From contig NZ_CP013264.1 of the NCBI RefSeq assembly GCF_001456115.1, forward strand, positions 1,692,501-1,756,500: a DNA stretch of 64,000 bases, given 5' to 3'. The position numbers and the translations under genes were made by a program. Of the stretch, positions 27,380 to 37,326 are shown one piece after another; positions within the stretch are counted from its first letter, which is position 1, and each line of letters begins with the position of its first letter. This stretch comes from Sphingobium baderi (lineage in GTDB: Bacteria > Pseudomonadota > Alphaproteobacteria > Sphingomonadales > Sphingomonadaceae). Under the pieces are notes generated by a model. The model worked only from the letters and a program-made list of their open reading frames with translations. It made no database searches and had not been told where the DNA came from.

Positions 27380-28105
27380 ATGACACGCCCGCCCTTCAAG
27401 CGCATATTGCTGAAACTCTCGGGCGAGGTGCTGATGGGGCAGGGGCAGTTCGGCATCGATCCCGAAACGGTGGATCGCGTCGCCAGAGAAATCGCGGCGG
27501 CCAAGGATGCGGGTTTCGAGCTGTGCGTCGTCGTGGGCGGTGGCAATATCTTCCGTGGCCTTGCAGGCGCGGCCAAGGGGTTCGACCGGGCGAGCGCCGA
27601 CTATATGGGGATGCTGGCCACCGTCATGAACGCGCTGGCCGTGCAGAACGCGTTGGAAAAGATCGGCTATGACACCCGTGTCCAGTCGGCGATCCCGATG
27701 GCGTCGGTCTGCGAATCCTATATCCGGCGCAAGGCCGTGCGGCACATGGAAAAAGGCCGGATCGTCATCTTCGCGGCGGGCACCGGCAGCCCTTTCTTCA
27801 CCACCGACACCACGGCGGCCCTGCGGGCTGCGGAAATGAATTGCAATGCGCTGTTCAAGGGCACCAGCGTCGACGGCATCTACAATGCCGATCCCAAGAA
27901 GGTGCCGGATGCGGCCCGTTATGAGGAAATCAGCTTCGACAAGGTGCTGAACGACAACCTCAAGGTCATGGACGCAAGCGCCATTGCGCTTTGCCGCGAA
28001 AACAATATTCCCATCGTCGTCTTCAACATCCGCGAAACCGGAAACCTGGCCAAGGTGCTGGCAGGTGATGGCGTCGCGACGATCGTTCAAAATCAGGAGC
28101 GCTGA
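27380..28105 (+). CDS. pyrH: UMP kinase
   Basis: A 241-residue hexameric amino-acid-kinase-fold enzyme that phosphorylates UMP to UDP. The motifs are [15 protein letters not shown] (phosphate binding), [25 protein letters not shown], and [21 protein letters not shown]. The ATG at 27380 gives MTRPPFKR; a TTG nine bases upstream is in frame but not needed. It opens the run pyrH-frr-uppS-cdsA-dxr-rseP-bamA-ompH-fabZ, a conserved alphaproteobacterial order. Confidence 0.96.
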   Translation: MTRPPFKRILLKLSGEVLMGQGQFGIDPETVDRVAREIAAAKDAGFELCVVVGGGNIFRGLAGAAKGFDRASADYMGMLATVMNALAVQNALEKIGYDTRVQSAIPMASVCESYIRRKAVRHMEKGRIVIFAAGTGSPFFTTDTTAALRAAEMNCNALFKGTSVDGIYNADPKKVPDAARYEEISFDKVLNDNLKVMDASAIALCRENNIPIVVFNIRETGNLAKVLAGDGVATIVQNQER

Positions 28106-28111
28106 AAACCC

Positions 28112-28669
28112 ATGGCTCAATATGACAAAGCGGACCTTGAGCGCCGTATGGCGGGCGCCATCGAATCGCTTAAAGGGGATCTGGCTGGTTTGCGCACCGG
28201 GCGCGCCAATGTGCAGCTTCTCGATCCGGTGACGGTCGAAGTCTACGGCGCGCATATGCCGCTCGGCCAGGTGGCGACCGTCTCCGCGCCCGAACCGCGC
28301 ATGTTGTCCGTGCAGGTGTGGGACAAGGGCAATGTGGGGCCGGTGGACAAGGCGATCCGTTCGGCGGGCCTTGGCCTCAACCCCATCGTCGATGGTCAGA
28401 CGCTGCGTCTGCCGATCCCTGACCTGACCGAGGAGCGCCGCAAGGAACTGGCCAAGCTCGCCAGCAAATATGCCGAAGGCGCGCGCGTCGCCGTCCGCAA
28501 TGTTCGCCGCGACGGCATGGACAATCTGAAAGCTGACGAGAAGAAGGGCGAGATCAGCGAGGACGAACGCAAGCGCAAGGAAACCGAAGTCCAAAAGCTG
28601 ACCGACAGCGTCATTGCGGACATCGACGCGGCTGCGGCCTCCAAGGAGAAGGAAATCCTCGGCCGTTGA
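28112..28669 (+). CDS. frr: ribosome recycling factor
   Basis: A 185-residue factor that, with EF-G, splits terminated ribosomes. The L-shaped tRNA-mimic is recognisable from [20 protein letters not shown] near the start, the [21 protein letters not shown] hinge region, and the long helices [30 protein letters not shown]. It starts 7 bases after pyrH and is co-transcribed with it. Confidence 0.96.
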   Translation: MAQYDKADLERRMAGAIESLKGDLAGLRTGRANVQLLDPVTVEVYGAHMPLGQVATVSAPEPRMLSVQVWDKGNVGPVDKAIRSAGLGLNPIVDGQTLRLPIPDLTEERRKELAKLASKYAEGARVAVRNVRRDGMDNLKADEKKGEISEDERKRKETEVQKLTDSVIADIDAAAASKEKEILGR

Positions 28670-28714
28670 GCCGAGGCCCTTGTCGTCCGTGACTCGCGCG
28701 AGCATCCTATCCTG

Positions 28715-29455
28715 ATGGCAAGCCAGGCCCAGCCCGATCTTCATCCATCCGGTCCTGCCCATGGCGCGCGCCATGTGGCCATCATTATGGATGGCAATGG
28801 CCGCTGGGCGAAGAAGCGCCTGCTTCCTCGTATCGCGGGGCATCGCGCCGGGGTGCAGGCGGTGCGCCGCGTTGCGCGCGCGGCACGGGAGCTAGGGCTG
28901 GAATGTCTGACGCTCTATGCCTTCTCGTCGGAAAACTGGAAACGGCCCGCGCATGAGGTCGCCGATCTGATGGCGCTCCTGCGGCATTTCATCCAGTCCG
29001 ATCTGGACGAGTTCCATGCCAATGGCGTGCGGTTGAGGGTGATCGGCAATTATCAGGTGCTCGACCCGTCGCTGGTGACGCTCATAGAAGGGGCTGTTTC
29101 CCGCACGGCCGGCAATAGCGGGCCGATTGTCGCTATCGCCCTTAATTATGGGGCGCAGGATGAACTGGTCCGCGTCGCGCAGGCACTGGCGCAAAAGGCG
29201 GTGGACAGGGTGATCGCGCCGGACCGGATCGGCATCGAGGATATTGACCGCGCGCTCTACACCGCTGATCTGCCGCCGCTCGACCTGCTTATCCGAACAT
29301 CGGGCGAGCAGCGCCTCAGCAACTTCATGCTGTGGCAGGCGGCCTATGCCGAACTTTACTTCACGGAAACGCTATGGCCGGATTTCGATGAAACCATGCT
29401 CGCGCAGGCGCTGGACGCCTTTCGATTGCGGGACCGGCGCTTCGGCGGGTTGTGA
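28715..29455 (+). CDS. uppS: undecaprenyl diphosphate synthase (cis-prenyltransferase)
   Basis: A 246-residue enzyme that extends farnesyl diphosphate to the C55 carrier lipid for peptidoglycan and glycan export. The catalytic Asp26 is in IIMDGNGRWAKKR. The HRAG block, YAFSSENW with its Asn/Trp, and the C-terminal LIRTSGEQRLSNFMLWQ and AYAELYFTETLWPDF are diagnostic. The cdsA start follows after 5 bases. Confidence 0.95.
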   Translation: MASQAQPDLHPSGPAHGARHVAIIMDGNGRWAKKRLLPRIAGHRAGVQAVRRVARAARELGLECLTLYAFSSENWKRPAHEVADLMALLRHFIQSDLDEFHANGVRLRVIGNYQVLDPSLVTLIEGAVSRTAGNSGPIVAIALNYGAQDELVRVAQALAQKAVDRVIAPDRIGIEDIDRALYTADLPPLDLLIRTSGEQRLSNFMLWQAAYAELYFTETLWPDFDETMLAQALDAFRLRDRRFGGL

Positions 29456-29460
29456 CGCAT

Positions 29461-30237
29461 ATGGCGAGTGAATTACGCACCCGCACGATCGTCGGCCTCG
29501 GCTTGGTTGCGCTTGCGCTCGGCGCGTTGTTGATGGGCGGTTTCTTGTTCTGGCTGCTGCTGGTCGTCGCGGGCGTCCTCATGCAGGGTGAGTGGGGCGC
29601 GCTGGTCGGCGCTTCCGAAGAGCGCAGGCGCATGGCCATGTTTGCTGTCTCCGTGCCGCTCGCCATTCTATGCCCCTTGGCGGCGGGCATTTCCTGGCTC
29701 GCGTTCGTGTTGATGATGAGCGCCTTTTTCTTCGTGCTGCTGACGGGGCGCTCGCTCGCTCTGGCGCTGGGCGTTCTGTATGTCTGCGTGCCGGTCATGG
29801 CGTTGCTGCTGTTGAGAGGGCAGGCGCCTGACGGATACGGTCTTTTGCTGGCCTTCTGGGCCTTGGCATTGGTGTGGGCGACCGACATCGGCGCGTATTT
29901 CGCGGGGCGCTCCATTGGCGGGCCGAAGCTGGCGCCGCGCGTCAGTCCATCGAAAACATGGGCGGGATTGGCTGGCGGCGTGCTGGCGGCTCTGCTGACC
30001 GGTTTTGCGCTTCATCGTTTTGCCGGATTGCCGATCCAGCTTGCTGCGGCCAGCGGCTTGCTGGCCGTGGCGGCGCAGTTGGGCGACCTTCTGGAAAGCG
30101 CCATGAAACGGCGCGCCGGTGTCAAGGATAGCGGCGCATTGCTGCCCGGGCATGGCGGCGTGATGGATCGTCTGGACGGCGTTGTCGCTGCCGCGCCCCT
30201 GGCGGCTGCGCTTTTCCTGCTGGTTGGCGCAGCCTGA
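29461..30237 (+). CDS. cdsA: phosphatidate cytidylyltransferase
   Basis: A 258-residue multi-pass membrane enzyme that makes CDP-diacylglycerol, the precursor used by PssA. The family signature is complete near the C-terminus: SAMKRRAGVKDSG followed by LLPGHGGVMDRLDG (about 213-240). The upstream motif WATDIGAYFAGRSIGGPKL with SPSKTWAG is also present. About eight hydrophobic helices span the chain. The stop overlaps the dxr start by one base. Confidence 0.95.
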   Translation: MASELRTRTIVGLGLVALALGALLMGGFLFWLLLVVAGVLMQGEWGALVGASEERRRMAMFAVSVPLAILCPLAAGISWLAFVLMMSAFFFVLLTGRSLALALGVLYVCVPVMALLLLRGQAPDGYGLLLAFWALALVWATDIGAYFAGRSIGGPKLAPRVSPSKTWAGLAGGVLAALLTGFALHRFAGLPIQLAAASGLLAVAAQLGDLLESAMKRRAGVKDSGALLPGHGGVMDRLDGVVAAAPLAAALFLLVGAA

Positions 30238-31394
30238 TGCGGAAGGTTTCCATCTTCGGCGCGACCGGGTCGGTCGGCATGTCGACGCTGGACCTTATTC
30301 AGCGTGATCCGGATGGTTATGAAATTGTCGCCCTGACTGCCCATAACGATGTTCAGGGGCTAGCGGGGCTGGCAAGGCAATATGGCGCAGCCATGGCCGT
30401 GATCGGTCGGGAGGATCTCTATGGCGCATTGAAGGATGCGCTGGCCGGTTCCGGTATTCGGGCGATGGCCGGGGAGGCCGCCCTTATCGAAGCGGCGCAA
30501 GCAGGCGCGGACTGGAGCATGGCGGCGATCGTCGGCTGCGCTGGTCTGCGGCCAACCATGGCGGCGTTGCGGACAGGCGGCACGGTGGCTCTGGCGAACA
30601 AGGAATCGCTGGTGTCGGCCGGGATGCTCATGACCGATGCAGCGGCGGCATCGGGCGCGACATTGCTGCCCGTGGACAGCGAGCACAACGCCATCTTCCA
30701 GTGCCTTGCCGGCAGCAGTCTGGAGGAAGTCGCCCGCATCACCCTTACCGCAAGCGGCGGCCCTTTTCGCACGTTCAGCCGTGACGAGATGCGTCACATC
30801 ACTCCCGATCAGGCCGTTGCCCATCCCAACTGGTCGATGGGCGCGAAGATCAGCGTCGACAGCGCGACGATGATGAACAAAGGGCTCGAACTGATCGAGG
30901 CCGCGCATCTTTTCCCCATTGGACTGGATCGGATCGAGATACTGGTCCATCCCCAGTCGGTCATCCATTCGATGGTGGAATATCGCGACCGCTCGACGCT
31001 GGCGCAGCTGGGGTCGCCCGACATGCGGATTCCCATCGCTCATGCGCTCGCCTGGCCCAAGCGGATCGCCACGCCCTGCCGGCCGCTCGATCTGGCGTGC
31101 ATCGGTCGCCTGGATTTCGAAGCGCCCGATGAGAATCGCTTCCCTGCCCTGCGGCTCGCGCGGCAGGCGGCGCAGGCGGACGGTGCCGTTCCCACGATCC
31201 TGAACGCCGCCAATGAGGTTGCCGTTGCCGCTTTTCTTGAACGTGCCATCGGCTTCCTTGATATCGCCACGATTGTGGAGGATGTAGTGAACCGCTATAG
31301 CGCGGCTGTGCCCCGTCAGATCGACGATGTGCTGGCTGCCGATGCCGAAGCGCGCGCCATGGCAAGGCAGGTGATGGAAAGATTGACGGTTTGA
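30237..31394 (+). CDS. dxr: 1-deoxy-D-xylulose-5-phosphate reductoisomerase
   Basis: A 385-residue enzyme of the MEP isoprenoid pathway that makes MEP from DXP with NADPH. Motifs: IFGATGSVGMSTLDLI (NADPH loop), ALANKESLVSAG, the metal and substrate site PVDSEHNAIFQCL, ASGGPF, the flexible loop HPNWSMGAKISVDSATMMNKGLE with its His and Trp, and HPQSVIHSMVEY. The rseP start lies inside its last codon. Confidence 0.96.
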   Translation: MRKVSIFGATGSVGMSTLDLIQRDPDGYEIVALTAHNDVQGLAGLARQYGAAMAVIGREDLYGALKDALAGSGIRAMAGEAALIEAAQAGADWSMAAIVGCAGLRPTMAALRTGGTVALANKESLVSAGMLMTDAAAASGATLLPVDSEHNAIFQCLAGSSLEEVARITLTASGGPFRTFSRDEMRHITPDQAVAHPNWSMGAKISVDSATMMNKGLELIEAAHLFPIGLDRIEILVHPQSVIHSMVEYRDRSTLAQLGSPDMRIPIAHALAWPKRIATPCRPLDLACIGRLDFEAPDENRFPALRLARQAAQADGAVPTILNAANEVAVAAFLERAIGFLDIATIVEDVVNRYSAAVPRQIDDVLAADAEARAMARQVMERLTV

Positions 31395-32524
31395 TCGAAA
31401 ATCCCGGCTTCCTTTTGACCGTTCTCGCTTTTGTTGCGGTTATCGGACCACTCGTCTTTGTGCATGAGATGGGGCATTATCTGGTTGGCCGCTGGTGCGG
31501 GGTGAAGGCTGACGCCTTTTCCATCGGCTTCGGCCCGGAACTGGCCGCATGGGTGGACCGCCGGGGCACGCGCTGGCGCATCGCGGCCTTTCCGCTGGGC
31601 GGCTATGTGAAGTTCAAGGGCGACATGAACGCCGCCAGCCAGACCGATCCCAAATGGCTGGAACAGTCCGCAGCCGAACGCGCGCAAAGTTTCCCCGCAA
31701 AACCCTTGTGGCAGCGGGCGGCGATTGTCGCGGCAGGCCCGGTGATCAATTTCCTCTTTGCCATTGTGATCCTGGCCGCTTTCGCCTTTGTTCATGGGGA
31801 AAGCCGGACTCCCGCCATAGCAGGTCAGGTACAACCCGGCAGTGCCGCCGCCGCGGCGGGCATTGAGTCCGGGGATCGCATCGTCTCGCTCAACGGGCGG
31901 GAAATGGCGACGTTCGATGACATTCGCCTCTATGCCCAGATCCGTCCCGGAGAGCCGGTGACGATCGTGGTGGAGCGCGATGGCCAGAAGTTCGACCGGC
32001 AGGGGCAGATCGGCAGCGTTGAGGAAAAAGACGGCTTCGGCAATAGTTTCCGCATCGGGCGGCTGGGCATTGCGCCCGGCGCCCCGGTGATCGAACCTGT
32101 GAGCCTGTGGCGTGCGCCGATAGTCGCCATCGACCGCACGGGCGACATCGTGCGGACCATGGTGGAGACGCTGGGGCAGATCGTCGGCGGTGGACGGTCC
32201 GTGAAGGAATTGGGCGGCCCGCTTAAGATCGCGGAAGTGTCCGGTCAGGCCGCGACGCTGGGCGTGGAGAGCTTCGTCTTCTTCATGGCGCTCATTTCAA
32301 TTAATTTGGGGTTCATCAATCTGTTGCCAATCCCGATGCTGGATGGCGGGCATCTGCTGTTTTACGGGCTGGAGGCGATACAGCGGCGGCCCGTCAGTCC
32401 GCAGGTGCAGGAATGGGCCTATCGGTCCGGTCTGGCGCTGTTGCTGACGGTGATGATGCTGGTGACTTTCAACGATTTGTCTTCTTTCGGGCTCTGGGAG
32501 CGTCTGTCTGACTTGATCGGTTGA
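31391..32524 (+). CDS. rseP: RseP, site-2 intramembrane zinc metalloprotease
   Basis: A 377-residue intramembrane protease that cuts anti-sigma factors and leftover signal peptides within the membrane. The zinc site HEMGH is at residues 25-29 in the first helix, and the partner motif NLLPIPMLDGGHL is near the C-terminus (about 310-322). One PDZ-like domain (about 135-215) lies between. The start is taken as TTG at 31391, overlapping the dxr stop, because the hydrophobic start MIENPGFLLTVLAF fits the family. It might act on the anti-sigma encoded at 6991, but nothing here proves that. Confidence 0.94.
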   Translation: MIENPGFLLTVLAFVAVIGPLVFVHEMGHYLVGRWCGVKADAFSIGFGPELAAWVDRRGTRWRIAAFPLGGYVKFKGDMNAASQTDPKWLEQSAAERAQSFPAKPLWQRAAIVAAGPVINFLFAIVILAAFAFVHGESRTPAIAGQVQPGSAAAAAGIESGDRIVSLNGREMATFDDIRLYAQIRPGEPVTIVVERDGQKFDRQGQIGSVEEKDGFGNSFRIGRLGIAPGAPVIEPVSLWRAPIVAIDRTGDIVRTMVETLGQIVGGGRSVKELGGPLKIAEVSGQAATLGVESFVFFMALISINLGFINLLPIPMLDGGHLLFYGLEAIQRRPVSPQVQEWAYRSGLALLLTVMMLVTFNDLSSFGLWERLSDLIG

Positions 32525-32609
32525 TCCGCATCGGGCAGGGAGACGCGATTTCGCATCGTCTATACGGACGGCAAAGAACTTTATTTTGAGGGTGGAGCGG
32601 GTGACAGCG

Positions 32610-35270
32610 ATGATGAGCAGCAACAGGCAGCGTCCGGTCGTCGCGGCCTTGCTTGCGACAACGATGATCGCGGGCCTGTCCGCCGTGCCGGCTTATGCCC
32701 AGCAAAGTGCGCCTGCGCCTGCCGCGCCGCCTGTCGCCGCCCCCGCAGCGGCGCCTGCCGGAACCGTTCGCAGCCTGACCGTCTCGGGGCAACAGCGTCT
32801 GGAGCCGGACACGGTGCTGTCCTACACCAAGCTGCGTCTGGGCCAGCCCTTCACGCAGGAATCGCTCGATCAGGCATTGCGCGATCTCTATGAAACCGAA
32901 CTCTTCGCCGATGTGCAGATCCGCAACGACAATGGTGCGCTCACCATCGAGGTGAAGGAAAATCCGGTCATCAACCGCATCGTCCTGGAAGGCAACAAGC
33001 GCCTGAAGGAAGAGAAGATCCGGCCGGAAATCAAGCTCGCCCCGCGCCAGATATATACCCGTTCGAAGGTTCGTGCCGACGTTGCCCGCATCATCGAACT
33101 GTATCGCCGCCAGGGTCGCTTTGCCGCAACGGTCGAACCGAAGATGGTGCAACTCGACCAGAACCGCGTCGATATCGTATTCGAGATTTCGGAAGGGCCC
33201 AAGTCCAAGGTCCGTCAGATCAATATCATCGGCAACGAGAAGTTTGGCGATGGCGAATTGCGTAGCCAGATGGTGACGAAGCAATCGCGCTGGTTCCGGA
33301 TTTTCTCGTCCGGCACCAGCTACGATCCCGACCGTCTGGCCTATGACCAGCAGAAGCTGCGTCAATTCTATCTGACGGAAGGCTATGCGGACTTCCGTGT
33401 GACGTCGGCGGTGGCGGAACTGACGCCCGACAAGCAGGACTTCATCATCACCTATGTGGTGGAAGAAGGGGATCGCTACAAATTTGGCGATGTGAAGGTA
33501 GAGAGCGACATTCGCGACCTGTCGGGCGATTCTCTGACCAAGATGCTGCCCATGAAGAAGGGCGCCTGGTACAATGCCAAGCAGGTCGAAGATACGGTCG
33601 ATACGCTGAGCGAGACCGCGGGCCTGTTCGGCTACGCCTTCGCCGACGTGCAGCCGGATTTCCAGCGCGACAAGGACACGCTGACGATGGGGATCAATTT
33701 CCGCATCGCCAATGCGCCGCGCGTCTATGTTGAGCGGGTGGACATCAACGGTAATACGCTGACGCAGGACAAGGTCGTCCGCCGCGAATTTCGTCTGGCC
33801 GAAGGGGACGCCTTCAACAGCTTCCTCGTCAAGCGGTCCAAGGATCGCATCAATTCGCTCGGCTTTTTCCAGGAAAAGCTGGAGGTGGAGCAGAAACCGG
33901 GCTCGGCGCCCGATCGCATCGTGCTTGAAACCAACGTGCAGGAAAAATCCACCGGCGAACTTTCGCTGTCGGCCGGTTTTTCGTCATTGGAGCGGTTCAT
34001 CGTATCGGCGTCGATCACCCAGCGCAATTTCCGTGGCAAGGGCCAGGAACTCCGCACCAGTGTCAACTGGTCCAGCTACTCGAAGTCGGTTGAGCTAGGC
34101 TTCACCGAACCCTATTTCATGGACAAGAACATCGCGCTGGGCGGCGACATTTATCGTCGTGACCTCAACAGCTTCCGTTATCTCAACAATAACGACCGCG
34201 ATACGACCTATGAACAGACGACCACCGGCTTTCAGATCCGCGCGGGCGTCCCGATCACCGAATATATGTCGCTGGCGCTGCGCTACAGCCTGAATTTGGA
34301 TGATGTGACGCTGGACAAGGATACCTATTATTCCGATCCGGATGGTTCGGGTCCATTGGAATCGCAATGTGATCCCTTGCTTGCAGGCCGCTATCTCTGC
34401 GACGCCATCGGCAAGCGCACCACATCGTCCATCGGTTATTCGCTGATTTACGATACTCGCGATAATCGCATCCGTCCGACGCGCGGTCATAACATCGTTC
34501 TGAGCCAGGATTTTGCCGGGCTTGGCGGTAGTGTCAAATATGTGCGTACCCGCCTCAACGGTTCCAAATATTGGCCGTTGGGTGGCGGTTTCATTTTCTC
34601 GCTGTCCGGCGAAGGCGGCTATATCCATTCGCTGGAAGGGGAGCGCCGTGATGCTTCGGGCGATTTGGTTGACAAGGTTCGTCTGACTGATCGCTTCTTC
34701 CTGGGTGAGCCGCAAATTCGCGGTTTCGACATTCGCGGTATCGGTCCTCGGGTCAAGCGTTTCTACCTCACCAAGGATGCGGACGGGAACTATGTACGCG
34801 GGAGCGGAAGCAACAGCGTTTCCGACGATGCCTTGGGTGGCAAAATCTACTATATGGCGCGCGCTGAAGTCGAAATTCCATTGGGTTCCGGTGCACGCGA
34901 AATGGGGCTTCGGCCTTCGATATTCGTTGATGCCGGCGCCGTAGCCGGGCTCAAAAATCCCTCGGTTATTTCCCACTCGCCAGGCGTTTGCGCCAACAAC
35001 ACAACCGGTGCGCGTACGCCGGCAGTGAGCGACGGCGTGTGTCCAGGCGACAATATTACAGACCCAACCCAGAACACGCATTCTCTTCTCATCGGGCCGT
35101 TCGAGGAAGAATATCTCGGCGACACGCTTAAACCGCGTGTGTCCGTTGGCTTTGGCGTCAACTGGAACTCGCCTTTCGGGCCGTTCCGCATCGACATCGC
35201 CAAGGCCCTGCTCAAGGAACCAGGGGACGATACCAAACTGATCACCTTCAACGTAGGGACTCAATTCTGA
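32610..35270 (+). CDS. bamA: BamA, outer membrane protein assembly factor
   Basis: An 886-residue outer-membrane insertase. A signal peptide (about 1-31, cut after VPAYA) is followed by a Pro/Ala stretch, five POTRA domains (about 50-455), and a C-terminal 16-strand barrel (about 480-886) with FFLGEPQIRGFDIRGIGPR (the conserved VRGF-type loop 6) and the terminal aromatic LITFNVGTQF. The ATG at 32610 was chosen; GTG at 32601 and ATG at 32613 are alternatives. It directly precedes a Skp-type chaperone gene, as in most proteobacteria. Confidence 0.95.
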   Translation: MMSSNRQRPVVAALLATTMIAGLSAVPAYAQQSAPAPAAPPVAAPAAAPAGTVRSLTVSGQQRLEPDTVLSYTKLRLGQPFTQESLDQALRDLYETELFADVQIRNDNGALTIEVKENPVINRIVLEGNKRLKEEKIRPEIKLAPRQIYTRSKVRADVARIIELYRRQGRFAATVEPKMVQLDQNRVDIVFEISEGPKSKVRQINIIGNEKFGDGELRSQMVTKQSRWFRIFSSGTSYDPDRLAYDQQKLRQFYLTEGYADFRVTSAVAELTPDKQDFIITYVVEEGDRYKFGDVKVESDIRDLSGDSLTKMLPMKKGAWYNAKQVEDTVDTLSETAGLFGYAFADVQPDFQRDKDTLTMGINFRIANAPRVYVERVDINGNTLTQDKVVRREFRLAEGDAFNSFLVKRSKDRINSLGFFQEKLEVEQKPGSAPDRIVLETNVQEKSTGELSLSAGFSSLERFIVSASITQRNFRGKGQELRTSVNWSSYSKSVELGFTEPYFMDKNIALGGDIYRRDLNSFRYLNNNDRDTTYEQTTTGFQIRAGVPITEYMSLALRYSLNLDDVTLDKDTYYSDPDGSGPLESQCDPLLAGRYLCDAIGKRTTSSIGYSLIYDTRDNRIRPTRGHNIVLSQDFAGLGGSVKYVRTRLNGSKYWPLGGGFIFSLSGEGGYIHSLEGERRDASGDLVDKVRLTDRFFLGEPQIRGFDIRGIGPRVKRFYLTKDADGNYVRGSGSNSVSDDALGGKIYYMARAEVEIPLGSGAREMGLRPSIFVDAGAVAGLKNPSVISHSPGVCANNTTGARTPAVSDGVCPGDNITDPTQNTHSLLIGPFEEEYLGDTLKPRVSVGFGVNWNSPFGPFRIDIAKALLKEPGDDTKLITFNVGTQF

Positions 35271-35935
35271 TGAAAATGATCTTCAAGGCCGCCGCGATCG
35301 CACTCGCGCCCGTTTCCGTCATCGCGCTTTCGACCGCGCCCGCTGTTGCCCAGTCGAAACAGGGCATCGCTGTCGTCGACATCCAGCGCGCCGTTGCGAC
35401 CAGCAACGCCTACACCGCCGCACGCGGTCAGATCCAGACGACCTACAAGGCGCAGATCGACAGCTTCACCGCGCGCAAGAACGCCATCGACGCCGACCTG
35501 AAGGCGAAGGCGACCGCGCTGGAAACTGCCGCGAAGGCTGCCGGTGGCAAGAGCACGCCCGCGCTTCAGGCGCAATATGAAGCCTACCAGAAGGCAGGAC
35601 AGGACGGCCAGGCCGAATTGCAGCGTTTGGGCCAGCCCATCGGTCTCGCCAACGCCTATGTCGAAGAGCAAATCTCGGCGAAGCTGTCCGATGCGCTCAA
35701 GACCGCGATGAGCAAGGCGAAGGTTGACCTGGTGCTTGGCCCCGACGCCACCGTTTCTTATCAGCCCAGCGTCGACATCACGCAGAATGTGGTGACCGAA
35801 CTCAATGCGCTGGTTCCCTCCGTCGGCATCACGCCGCCGGCCGGCTGGCGTCCGGGCGGTCAGCAGCAGGGGCAGGCACCCGCGGCGGCTGCTCCCGCTC
35901 CCGCCAACCCCTCGCAGCAGCCGACCTCGCGCTGA
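35270..35935 (+). CDS. OmpH/Skp family periplasmic chaperone
   Basis: A 221-residue exported protein with a signal peptide (about 1-28, cut after APAVAQ) and a long helical region (about 50-140) with the Skp-type coiled-coil arms. It would hold unfolded outer-membrane proteins on their way to BamA. The C-terminus is an Ala/Pro/Gln tail (QQQGQAPAAAAPAPANPSQQ) unlike E. coli Skp. The start overlaps the bamA stop by one base (TGATG). Confidence 0.85.
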   Translation: MKMIFKAAAIALAPVSVIALSTAPAVAQSKQGIAVVDIQRAVATSNAYTAARGQIQTTYKAQIDSFTARKNAIDADLKAKATALETAAKAAGGKSTPALQAQYEAYQKAGQDGQAELQRLGQPIGLANAYVEEQISAKLSDALKTAMSKAKVDLVLGPDATVSYQPSVDITQNVVTELNALVPSVGITPPAGWRPGGQQQGQAPAAAAPAPANPSQQPTSR

Positions 35936-35941
35936 TCGAAG

Positions 35942-36424
35942 ATGACCGATCAGCCTGAAGCGGCTGCCGCTGCTCTTGGCCCCATGGATGTCCGCGGGGT
36001 CATGGCGGCGCTTCCGCACCGTTATCCGATGCTGCTCGTCGATCGCGTGGTTTCGCTTGTGCCTAATAGCGCGATCCACGCGGTGAAGGCGGTTTCCGTG
36101 AATGAGCCCTTTTTCCAGGGCCATTTCCCGACACGGCCGATCATGCCGGGCGTGCTGATCGTGGAAGCCATGGCGCAGGCGGCGGGCGTGCTCGCCGTAG
36201 AAACCATGCAACTCGCCAATTCCGGCAAGCTGGTCTACTTCATGAGCATCGACGGCGCGAAGTTCCGTTCGCCGGTCGAGCCGGGCTGCCTGCTGGACCT
36301 TCATGTTGAGATCACCCAGTCGCGCGGCGCGATATGCAAATTCGCGGGCAAGGCGATGATCGAGGGCAAGCTGGTGGCGGAAGCCAACTTCGTCGCCATG
36401 ATCTCGGACCCGCCGAAGGACTGA
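35942..36424 (+). CDS. fabZ: 3-hydroxyacyl-[acyl-carrier-protein] dehydratase FabZ
   Basis: A 160-residue hot-dog-fold dehydratase of fatty acid elongation. The catalytic His is in [16 protein letters not shown] (about residue 27) and the Glu in [20 protein letters not shown]. It is the last gene of the pyrH run. In many alphaproteobacteria fabZ sits between lpxD and lpxA; both are absent here. Confidence 0.95.
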   Translation: MTDQPEAAAAALGPMDVRGVMAALPHRYPMLLVDRVVSLVPNSAIHAVKAVSVNEPFFQGHFPTRPIMPGVLIVEAMAQAAGVLAVETMQLANSGKLVYFMSIDGAKFRSPVEPGCLLDLHVEITQSRGAICKFAGKAMIEGKLVAEANFVAMISDPPKD

Positions 36425-36430
36425 CGGGCA

Positions 36431-36462
36431 GGGGGAAAGGGCAGCCTTTCCCCCTTGCTTTT
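36431..36462 (+). terminator. intrinsic terminator after fabZ
   Basis: A perfect 10-base-pair stem, GGGGGAAAGG at 36431-36440 and CCTTTCCCCC at 36445-36454, with a 4-base loop, is followed by TTGCTTTT. It closes the long pyrH-fabZ operon. Confidence 0.8.
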
Positions 36463-36545
36463 GGGCGGAAACGCATGTAACCGCGCGCCTTCGCCATTTT
36501 GGGCATCCACGGCCGGTCGGAAACCGGCCATATATGGAGCAAATC

Positions 36546-36770
36546 ATGAAAGCCGATACGCATCCCGATTACCACTTCATCACCGTCCAGATGACCGACG
36601 GTTCGACCTTCCGCACCCGCTCCACCTGGGGCAAGGAAGGCGACACGATGGCGCTCGACATCGATCCCAAGTCGCACCCGGCATGGATCGGCGGTCAGCG
36701 TCAGCTCGACCAAGGCGGCCAGGTGGCGCGCTTCAACAAGCGTTTCGGCGGCTTGACGCTGAAGAAATAA
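36546..36770 (+). CDS. rpmE: 50S ribosomal protein L31
   Basis: A 74-residue bL31 protein. It carries [42 protein letters not shown] and the basic end [12 protein letters not shown]. It is the cysteine-free (zinc-independent) version usual in alphaproteobacteria. The ATG at 36546 follows GGAG by 6 bases; an in-frame ATG at 36534 lies within the leader. It has its own terminator just downstream. Confidence 0.95.
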   Translation: MKADTHPDYHFITVQMTDGSTFRTRSTWGKEGDTMALDIDPKSHPAWIGGQRQLDQGGQVARFNKRFGGLTLKK

Positions 36771-36793
36771 TCTCATCCGCGAGGATGAGTGAG

Positions 36794-36824
36794 AAGGGCG
36801 CCCGTAACGGCGCCCTTTTGTTTT
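36794..36824 (+). terminator. intrinsic terminator of rpmE
   Basis: AAGGGCGCC at 36794-36802 pairs with GGCGCCCTT at 36809-36817 across a 6-base loop, followed by TTGTTTT. Confidence 0.85.
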
Positions 36825-36927
36825 GGGCGGTTGTGCGGGCGATTGGGCAGGTGAGCACTGCGGCAGCTTCCAGATGCCCACGGACGAGAAGCAGACATGC
36901 TACTTTCATCCGATTCGATGCTCACCC

Positions 36928-37230
36928 TTGCTGCTGCTGATAATTGGAACAATGCGCCTTCCGGCCGAAAATTTAGCGGCGGCGCGCCTCATCATGAGAC
37001 GAATGGCCGTCGCTAGTCGTGCAGAAGAAGGCTGCATCGAATATGGCTATGCGGAAGACCTGTTCGATGCCGGCCTCATCCACGTCAAAGAATTGTGGAC
37101 CGACCAAGTGGCATTGGATCGCCATTTCTCATCGGATCATATCGCTGAATGGCGGGCGGCATGGCCTGATCTTGGTATCGGCAATCGCGATTTGCGTGTC
37201 TATGATGTTGACGAGCCACGTTGGACTTGA
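36928..37230 (+). CDS. antibiotic biosynthesis monooxygenase (ABM)-family protein, putative quinol monooxygenase
   Basis: A small ferredoxin-like-fold protein of about 100 residues. The ABM pattern is clear: LLLIIGTMRLPAENLAAAR, then MRRMAVASRAEEGCIEYGYA, HVKELWTDQVALDRHFSSDH and VYDVDEPRWT. Relatives oxidise quinols or degrade haem or small phenolics; the substrate here is unknown. The start is taken as TTG at 36928, giving the normal N-terminal strand; ATG at 36951 would cut into that strand. No good ribosome site is visible. It is convergent with aroB. Confidence 0.75.
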   Translation: MLLLIIGTMRLPAENLAAARLIMRRMAVASRAEEGCIEYGYAEDLFDAGLIHVKELWTDQVALDRHFSSDHIAEWRAAWPDLGIGNRDLRVYDVDEPRWT

Positions 37231-37282
37231 TCCGCGCCCCGTTGGTCCGCTTTCAAACACCGACTAAGCCAGCCTTGTTAGC

Positions 37283-37306
37283 AAAAAAAATGGCCGATTG
37301 CCGCCA
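37283..37306 (-). terminator. possible terminator of aroB (weak stem, eight-base T-run)
   Basis: On the minus strand a partial stem TGGC..GGCCA (37306-37291) is followed by eight T (37290-37283). The T-run is good but the stem is poor. Confidence 0.3.
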
Positions 37307-37326
37307 AAACCAACAAGGGTTCGTCC